10,321 nt of DNA from Oscillospiraceae bacterium (GTDB lineage: Bacteria > Bacillota > Clostridia > Oscillospirales > Oscillospiraceae), in the NCBI GenBank assembly GCA_902802215.1, contig CADCLH010000056.1, positions 1 to 10,321 on the forward strand, written 5' to 3'. A program made the position numbers and the translations under genes. Under the pieces are notes generated by a model. The model saw only the letters and a list, made by a program, of their open reading frames with translations. It was not told where the DNA came from and searched no databases. Shown piece after piece: positions 5,742 to 10,321 of this stretch; the stretch's first letter is position 1; each line of letters starts with the position of its first letter.

Positions 5742-8066
5742 ATGGACTTTGGGGGACGGGAGCGGGCCGCGGCGCTGAGCGCGCGGGCGGCCGGAGCGGA
5801 CAGGCGCTTTCTGCTGGCGGCGCGCTGCGGACTGTATCTGCTGATGGGGGCGGTGATGGCCGCGGCGCGGGTGCTGCGGACCGGAGCGCCCTTCGGCATG
5901 GCGATGGTGGCCTGCTCCGGCCCCGGACTGAGCGGGGTATTCGCCCTGACCGGGGCGGCGCTGGGCTACCTTGTCAGCGGCGGGCTCGAGTGGGGCATCC
6001 GCTATATCGCGGCCTCGGTGCTGGTGTACACGGTCTCCTTCGTGTTCCACGAGCTGGAGATGTACAAGAGCCCCTGGTTCATGCCCGCGGCGGCCGGGCT
6101 GGTCATGGGCCTGACAGGCTTTCTGTCGAGCTTCGCGCTCGGGGAGGGGGCGCTGCCGGTGGCGGCGGAGCTCTTTCTGGAGGTGACGCTGGCCTTCGGC
6201 GGGACCTATTTCTTCCGCGACGCGCTCTCGGGCGGGCTGCGGGCGACCGAGACCGAGGAGCTGCGGCACAGCGTGTCGCTGATGATCCTGGCCTCCTGCG
6301 CGCTGATGGCCCTGTCGCGCATCGTGCTGTTCGACGCGGTCTCGATCGGCCGGGTCTGCGCGCTGCTGCTGGTGATGACCTCGGCCATGAAGGGCGGGAT
6401 GCTCACGGGCGCGGCGGTCGGGACGGTGCTGGGGCTTGCGATGGACGTGGCGGGCGAGGGGCTCATGTTCTACACGATGGCCTACGCCTTCTCGGGCCTG
6501 CTGTCGGGCGTGTTCGGCAGGCACGGGCGGCTGCTGTTCGTGCTGTCCTTCATCCTCGCCGGGGCGCTGGCCGTGGTCTGCGCCTGGCAGACCGGCGTCT
6601 TCCTCGGCGCGCTGTTCGAGACCTTCTGCGCGTCGGTGATCTTCATGCTCCTGCCCGCGTCCCTGCTGCAGCGCGTGGGCGTCGTGCTCCAGGTCGCGGA
6701 CCGGGGCTGCGGGGAGTCGAGCCTGCGGCGCTACGAGGCCGTCAAGCTGCAGCGGCTCGGCGAGGCCTACGGCGAGCTCTTCGAGACCGTGCGCAAAAGC
6801 GTGGCCGAGCCGAGCAACGACGAGAACGTGGCGCGCATCTTCGACCGGGCCGCCGACGCGGTGTGCATCGACTGCAAATTCAAAAACCGCTGCTGGAACG
6901 CCGAATACATCGACACGCTCTCGGCGCTCAACGACGCGACGAAGGCCATGCTCGAGCACGGCAGCCTCGAGCTCGGGGACATCCCGGAATTCTTCCGCAG
7001 CAAATGCGTCAACATGACGGCCTTCGTCGCGGCGGTCAACGGCGAGCTGCGCGGTCTGTCCTACCGCCGTCAGCTGCGCGCGCGGCTGTCGGAGAACCGC
7101 AGCGTCGCCTGGGGGCAGTACGCGGACTTCTCGCAGATGCTGCTGCGCGTGGCCCGCGAGCTCGGCAGCATGTCGGGCTCCGACCCGCTGGCCGAGCGGA
7201 GGCTGCTGCGCTATCTGCGCTCTCTGGAGATCGACGCCGACGCCGCCGTCTACCGCGACGGCGGGGGCAGGCTGCACGTGCTGATCGAGAGCGGACGGCT
7301 CACGCCCCTGCTGAAAAGCGAGGGCTGGCTCGAAAAACTGTCGGAGATCGTGGGGGCGCGCCTGTGCCGTCCGGCGGCGCTCGGCGAGGAGACGGCCCGG
7401 CTGGAGCTGCTGGAATCCGAGCCGCTGGCGGTGTCGGTGGGCATCGCCGCCCTGAAGAAGAAGGGCGAGAAGGTCAGCGGCGACCGCGGCACCTACTTCA
7501 AGACCGACGCGGGCACGCTGTGCGTCATCCTCGCCGACGGCATGGGCGCCGGCGACGAGGCCGCCGAGGACAGCCGCCGGGTCATCGCCATCCTCGAAAA
7601 GTTCCTGCGCTCCGGCCTCGACGGGGCGGTGGCGATGAAGCTTCTGAACTCGGTACTGCTGCTGCGCGACGGCGAGAGCTGGGGCTTCGCGACCGTCGAT
7701 CTCATGTGCATCGATCTTTTCAGCGGCGACACCTGCTTTTACAAGTACGGGGCCGCGCCCTCCTACGTCCTCGGGGGCAAGAGCATCCGGCGCGTCCGGG
7801 GCGAGACGCTGGCCGCCGGGCTCTCCGCGGGCGAGGGCACCGCGCCCGACGTGGTGCGCATGCGGCTCAAGCCCGGCTGCACCGCGGTCATCGCCACCGA
7901 CGGCGTGCTGGTCGACGCCGAGGACGACTGGCTCAAGGCGCTGCTGCTGCGCGGCTTCGACGACATGAAGGCTCTGGCCCGTTCGGTGTTGAAGGAGGCC
8001 GAGAGCCAGTACGGAGCCACCGACGACATGACCGTCGTGACCGTGCGGGTGGAGGAGCGCGCATGA
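5742..8066 (+). CDS. spoIIE: Stage II sporulation protein E, PP2C-type phosphatase
   Basis: The product is 774 residues (827 in B. subtilis). SpoIIE sits at the asymmetric septum and dephosphorylates the anti-anti-sigma factor SpoIIAA, which frees sigma-F in the forespore. Order: a short basic cytoplasmic start; a membrane region of roughly ten helices to about residue 315; a central helical region with a cysteine cluster C375-x2-C378-x5-C384 and Cys422; and a C-terminal PP2C domain. Metal-binding acids are visible in SGDRGTY (Asp581), LADGMGAGDEA (Asp599, matching Asp610 of B. subtilis) and GATDDMT (Asp761, Asp762). I chose ATG at 5742 because GGAGGGG (5729-5735) lies 6 nt upstream; in-frame ATGs at 5727 and 5736 precede or overlap this site. 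A coupled small gene follows with an ATGA overlap. Confidence 0.97.
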   Translation: MDFGGRERAAALSARAAGADRRFLLAARCGLYLLMGAVMAAARVLRTGAPFGMAMVACSGPGLSGVFALTGAALGYLVSGGLEWGIRYIAASVLVYTVSFVFHELEMYKSPWFMPAAAGLVMGLTGFLSSFALGEGALPVAAELFLEVTLAFGGTYFFRDALSGGLRATETEELRHSVSLMILASCALMALSRIVLFDAVSIGRVCALLLVMTSAMKGGMLTGAAVGTVLGLAMDVAGEGLMFYTMAYAFSGLLSGVFGRHGRLLFVLSFILAGALAVVCAWQTGVFLGALFETFCASVIFMLLPASLLQRVGVVLQVADRGCGESSLRRYEAVKLQRLGEAYGELFETVRKSVAEPSNDENVARIFDRAADAVCIDCKFKNRCWNAEYIDTLSALNDATKAMLEHGSLELGDIPEFFRSKCVNMTAFVAAVNGELRGLSYRRQLRARLSENRSVAWGQYADFSQMLLRVARELGSMSGSDPLAERRLLRYLRSLEIDADAAVYRDGGGRLHVLIESGRLTPLLKSEGWLEKLSEIVGARLCRPAALGEETARLELLESEPLAVSVGIAALKKKGEKVSGDRGTYFKTDAGTLCVILADGMGAGDEAAEDSRRVIAILEKFLRSGLDGAVAMKLLNSVLLLRDGESWGFATVDLMCIDLFSGDTCFYKYGAAPSYVLGGKSIRRVRGETLAAGLSAGEGTAPDVVRMRLKPGCTAVIATDGVLVDAEDDWLKALLLRGFDDMKALARSVLKEAESQYGATDDMTVVTVRVEERA

Positions 8067-8398
8067 GGGCATTGCAGCGCATTTCGCGCCGGCTCCTGTT
8101 CCGCATCTCGCCGGAGCGGAGCGCCGCCCCGGCCCTGCGGGGGACGCTGCGCACCGCGGTGGTGGTCAGAACGCCGGACACGCAGTTCAGCGAGGCGGTC
8201 TTTGTCCTGCGCGGCGACGCGGTGCAGCAGAAGGGCGTGACCCGCGACGAGCTGCTGGAGGAGGCGAAGGCCGCGGCCGCGGGCTGCGCGGAGCGGATGC
8301 TGCCTCCGCGCGCCGCGCCCGTCCTGCGCCCGGCGGCGGCCTTCCTGCTCGGCGCGGCGGCGGCGCTGCTGGCCATGTGGGCGCTGGGCATCCTGTGA
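8063..8398 (+). CDS. Small tail-anchored protein coupled to spoIIE
   Basis: The product is 111 residues and I do not recognise it. It has a strongly basic start (MRALQRISRRLLFR), a central part with beta-strand-like RTAVVVRT and EAVFVLR segments and an acidic helix (RDELLEEAKAAAAG, 61-74), then one hydrophobic helix from about 91 to the end (AAAFLLGAAAALLAMWALGIL). That makes it a probable tail-anchored or single-span membrane protein with its N-terminal part in the cytoplasm. Its ATG overlaps the spoIIE stop as ATGA, and GGAGG lies at 8051-8055, 7 nt upstream, so it is translated together with spoIIE. Co-translation and membrane location suggest a role beside SpoIIE at the septum, which is inference. 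I see no terminator after it. Confidence 0.78.
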   Translation: MRALQRISRRLLFRISPERSAAPALRGTLRTAVVVRTPDTQFSEAVFVLRGDAVQQKGVTRDELLEEAKAAAAGCAERMLPPRAAPVLRPAAAFLLGAAAALLAMWALGIL

Positions 8399-8402
8399 GG
8401 AC

Positions 8403-8431
8403 TTGAGAACAAGGCGCGACTGTGCTAGAAT
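8403..8431 (+). promoter_or_regulatory. Promoter of the patatin gene
   Basis: TTGAGA (8403-8408) and TAGAAT (8426-8431) are 17 bp apart with TGc just before the -10, a strong extended -10 promoter. It begins 5 nt after the preceding stop codon. Transcription from about 8438 would give a leader of about 180 nt. Confidence 0.75.
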
Positions 8432-8437
8432 AATACT

Positions 8438-8605
8438 ATCCACCAATAAAACCCTTCATTTTTTACCGGCCAGAATCGTGCCATGCATCGTTGGCGGCCT
8501 TGGCCATATATCTCCATTATGCCCTGCGGCCGCTGCCTTGCCTGACACAATTCTGACTCGGTAAAACTCTGAAGCTTTTTATCGTTGAATAGTATGAGGT
8601 CCGAA
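8438..8605 (+). other. Long AT-richer leader of the patatin gene
   Basis: This non-coding stretch lies between the predicted transcript start and the ribosome binding site, and is visibly less GC-rich than the genes around it. I could not match it to a riboswitch class. It holds a T6 run (8459-8464) without a GC stem, small palindromes (ATGCAT, GCGGCCGC, GGCCTTGGCC) and a TGAAGCTTTTTA segment. It may be a regulatory leader or decayed sequence. Confidence 0.4.
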
Positions 8606-8619
8606 AAGGGGGCGATTTC

Positions 8620-9690
8620 ATGGAATGCTGTCTGGACCTGAGCAAGACCTACGCCATCGCGCTCGAGGGCGGCGGCGCCAAGGGCGGCTACGAGATCGGC
8701 GTCTGGAAGGCGCTGGACGAGGCCGGGGTCAAGTACAACGCCGTCGCCGGCACCTCGGTCGGCGCGCTCAACGGGGCGCTGATGGTCATGCGCGACCTGC
8801 CCCGCGCCATAGACGCCTGGAGCAGCATCCACATGTCCAAGGTCATCGACCTCGGCGATCTGGAGGAAGAGGACGTCAAAAAGTTCATGGAGGGGGAGCT
8901 CGAGCTCGGAGACTGGCAGGGGATCATCGCCCACGCCGTCGACGTGATCCGCAACCGCGGCCTCGACGTGGCCCCGCTGCGCGCCTGGGTGCGCGAGATC
9001 ATCGACGAACAGCGGGTCAAGGACTCGGACGTGGACTTCTACGTCTGCACCGTCTCCCTGACCGACCGCAAGGCGCTCGAGGTGCATGTCAACGAGCTGC
9101 CGGCCGACCAGATCTGCGACATGCTGCTGGCCTCCGCCTACCACCCGAGCTTCCGGCTCGAGAAGCTGGGCGGCAAATACTACGCCGACGGCGGCTTTGT
9201 CGACTCTCTGCCCATCCACCCGCTCATCGAGGCGGGCTACCGCGACATCATCGCCGTGCGCATCCCCAGCATGGGCGTGGAGCGCCGCTTCAAAATGCCC
9301 GAGGACGCGAACGTCACGACGATCCGCACCTGGGCAGACCTCGGCCATGTGCTGAACTTCGACGCGGCGCAGGCCCGACGCGACATGGAGATCGGCTACC
9401 TCGACGCGCGGCGCGTGCTGTACGGGCTCCACGGTCGCCGCTACTACTTCGAGCGCACGATGTCCGAGCGCGAGGCCCTCGCGTGGATCCTCGACCGCTA
9501 CGGCGGCACGGCGGAGAGCCTGCGCGCCTATCTCGAGCAGGAGCTGCCCCGCGCGGCGGAGCGGCTCGACGCGGAGGAGTGCGACTACTACGAGCTGATG
9601 CTGCTGCTGGCCGAGAAGGAGGCCGAAAAGCAGGGCCTCGAGCCGCTGCGGGTCTACGCCGACCGCGAGCTGCTGGACGCGCTCGAATAA
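8620..9690 (+). CDS. Patatin-like phospholipase
   Basis: The product is 356 residues. Patatin-family enzymes are serine lipid acyl hydrolases with a Ser-Asp dyad. The oxyanion-hole loop EGGGAKGGYEIGVWKAL (16-32), the nucleophile motif GTSVG with Ser46 (44-48) and the DGG motif with Asp190 (190-192) are all intact, so the enzyme should be active. The patatin domain covers about 10-225. Residues 226-356 form a charged, helical extension of unknown role. No signal peptide or membrane segment is seen, so it is probably cytoplasmic or loosely membrane-associated. AAGGGGG (8606-8612) lies 7 nt before the ATG. The gene is a single unit with its own promoter, long leader and terminator. The natural lipid substrate cannot be read from sequence. 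Confidence 0.95.
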   Translation: MECCLDLSKTYAIALEGGGAKGGYEIGVWKALDEAGVKYNAVAGTSVGALNGALMVMRDLPRAIDAWSSIHMSKVIDLGDLEEEDVKKFMEGELELGDWQGIIAHAVDVIRNRGLDVAPLRAWVREIIDEQRVKDSDVDFYVCTVSLTDRKALEVHVNELPADQICDMLLASAYHPSFRLEKLGGKYYADGGFVDSLPIHPLIEAGYRDIIAVRIPSMGVERRFKMPEDANVTTIRTWADLGHVLNFDAAQARRDMEIGYLDARRVLYGLHGRRYYFERTMSEREALAWILDRYGGTAESLRAYLEQELPRAAERLDAEECDYYELMLLLAEKEAEKQGLEPLRVYADRELLDALE

Positions 9691-9703
9691 GAAAACACGG
9701 CAC

Positions 9704-9739
9704 GACCGCCCCGCCCACCCCGGCGGGGCGGTCTTTTTT
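9704..9739 (+). terminator. Strong rho-independent terminator after patatin
   Basis: A perfect 12-bp GC-rich stem (9704-9715 with 9722-9733) has a 6-nt loop and is followed directly by six T (9734-9739). A smaller hairpin, CGCGC-TTT-GCGCG at 9759-9771 followed by TTTAT, could act as a backup. Confidence 0.96.
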
Positions 9740-9771
9740 GCGGCCTTGAAACATTTTCCGCGCTTTGCGCG

Positions 9772-9800
9772 TTTATATGGGTGAGTGCACTTGATACAAG
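9772..9800 (+). promoter_or_regulatory. Possible promoter of the lipoprotein gene
   Basis: TTTATA (9772-9777) and TACAAG (9795-9800) are 17 bp apart, with TGa before the -10 giving an extended element. The match is moderate. Transcription would start near 9807, about 24 nt before the ATG. Confidence 0.4.
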
Positions 9801-9830
9801 ATCATCGCTTTCCGAAAGGAGCTGAGAGAT

Positions 9831-10321
9831 ATGAAAACGCGATGGACGAAGGCGATCCCCTTTCTGTTGATCCTCGCGCTGATCCTCGCGGGCTGCGCGC
9901 AGGGGAGCGCCGCCGCGCCGACGGCGAAGCCCTGGCCCACCCACGCCCCGGACGCCACGCCCTACGTCCGCCTGATGAGCGAGGCCGCCCCCAAAGCGGA
10001 GGAGGAGTACGCGGCGTTCGACTGGGATTCGATCTACGAGCGCTTCGGCAGCTTTTACGCGCGGAAGGACGAGCTCGAGCTGTTCCGCGCTCTGCCGCAG
10101 GACGAGGCGTATTCCTTCGTGCCGCACAGCGCGCGCTTCGTGCTCGACGAGGGCGAGGCCCTGCGCATGGCGGAGCTCTTCGACGGGCAGGAGGGCTGTG
10201 AGGCCCGGGTCGTCGCCATGCACCAGATCGCCGACGGTCTGGACGACTGGGGCTTTCTGACCGTCGTGGACTGCACCCCGGCGCGCCTGTTCGAGCTGAG
10301 CGAAGCGATCTCCGAGCAGTT
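9831..10321 (+). CDS. Secreted lipoprotein, N-terminal part
   Basis: The open frame runs off the right edge after 163 residues. It begins with a lipoprotein signal: basic MKTRWTK, a hydrophobic core PFLLILALILAG and a lipobox LAGC with Cys22, so the protein should be lipidated and anchored outside the membrane. A short Ala/Pro/Thr-rich linker (about 23-45) follows, then an acidic globular part with YAAFDWDSIYERFGSFYARKDE and a VVDCTPARLFEL segment. I do not recognise the domain. AAAGGAG at 9815-9821 lies 9 nt before the ATG, which settles the start. It is separated from the patatin gene by a strong terminator and is probably a new transcription unit. Confidence 0.85.
   Translation, partial: MKTRWTKAIPFLLILALILAGCAQGSAAAPTAKPWPTHAPDATPYVRLMSEAAPKAEEEYAAFDWDSIYERFGSFYARKDELELFRALPQDEAYSFVPHSARFVLDEGEALRMAELFDGQEGCEARVVAMHQIADGLDDWGFLTVVDCTPARLFELSEAISEQ

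Noticed and set aside
5709..8072. Long open frame on the minus strand opposite spoIIE
   Set aside because: Antisense shadow of spoIIE: biased composition and no recognisable domain.
8483..8545. 20-codon frame in the patatin leader (MHRWRPWPYISIM...) as a leader peptide
   Set aside because: No Shine-Dalgarno precedes its ATG and no attenuator hairpin with a T run follows.
1..10321. CRISPR array, insertion sequence, tRNA or rRNA genes
   Set aside because: I saw no regularly spaced repeats, transposase motifs, tRNA-like cloverleaf or rRNA sequence on either strand. The only direct repeat of note is the 37-bp duplication.

Overview
The window is GC-rich (by eye about two thirds G+C) and comes from a spore-forming Firmicute, most likely a high-GC gut-type Clostridia. 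The reasons are a clear SpoIIE sporulation phosphatase, a small DUF4250 protein typical of Clostridia, strong AGGAGG-type ribosome binding sites, sigma-A-like promoters and rho-independent terminators. There are no tRNA or rRNA genes, CRISPR arrays, or insertion sequences that I can see.

Layout. (1) 1-1062: the tail of an unrecognised + strand gene, a hairpin terminator, a molybdopterin adenylyltransferase gene (mogA type, - strand), and a 57-residue DUF4250 gene (+). The last two leave from nearly touching divergent promoters. (2) 1070-2113: a DUF362 / COG2768-type protein (+), ending in a 34-bp perfect palindrome that serves as a shared terminator. (3) 2164-5531: a tightly packed - strand operon, read in the order ahcY (S-adenosylhomocysteine hydrolase), AEC-family permease, DUF1643 protein, Nudix hydrolase. 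The Nudix gene is broken by a 37-bp perfect tandem duplication, and a second lesion near its end restores the frame. (4) 5692-8398: spoIIE (+), preceded by an AT-rich dyad, and a translationally coupled 111-residue tail-anchored protein. (5) 8403-9739: a patatin-like phospholipase gene (+) with its own promoter, an unusually long AT-richer leader and a strong terminator. (6) 9831-10321: the start of a lipoprotein gene that runs off the window.

How the genes work together. The ahcY operon removes the by-product of SAM-dependent methylation and ties this to a transporter and two small enzyme-like proteins; the joint role of the four is not established. SpoIIE and its downstream partner belong to the forespore sigma-F pathway. 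The remaining genes look like single-gene housekeeping or accessory units. I see no clear new defence or mobile system. The most notable points are the damaged Nudix gene, the unusual four-gene operon, the dyad in front of spoIIE and the spoIIE-coupled small membrane protein.
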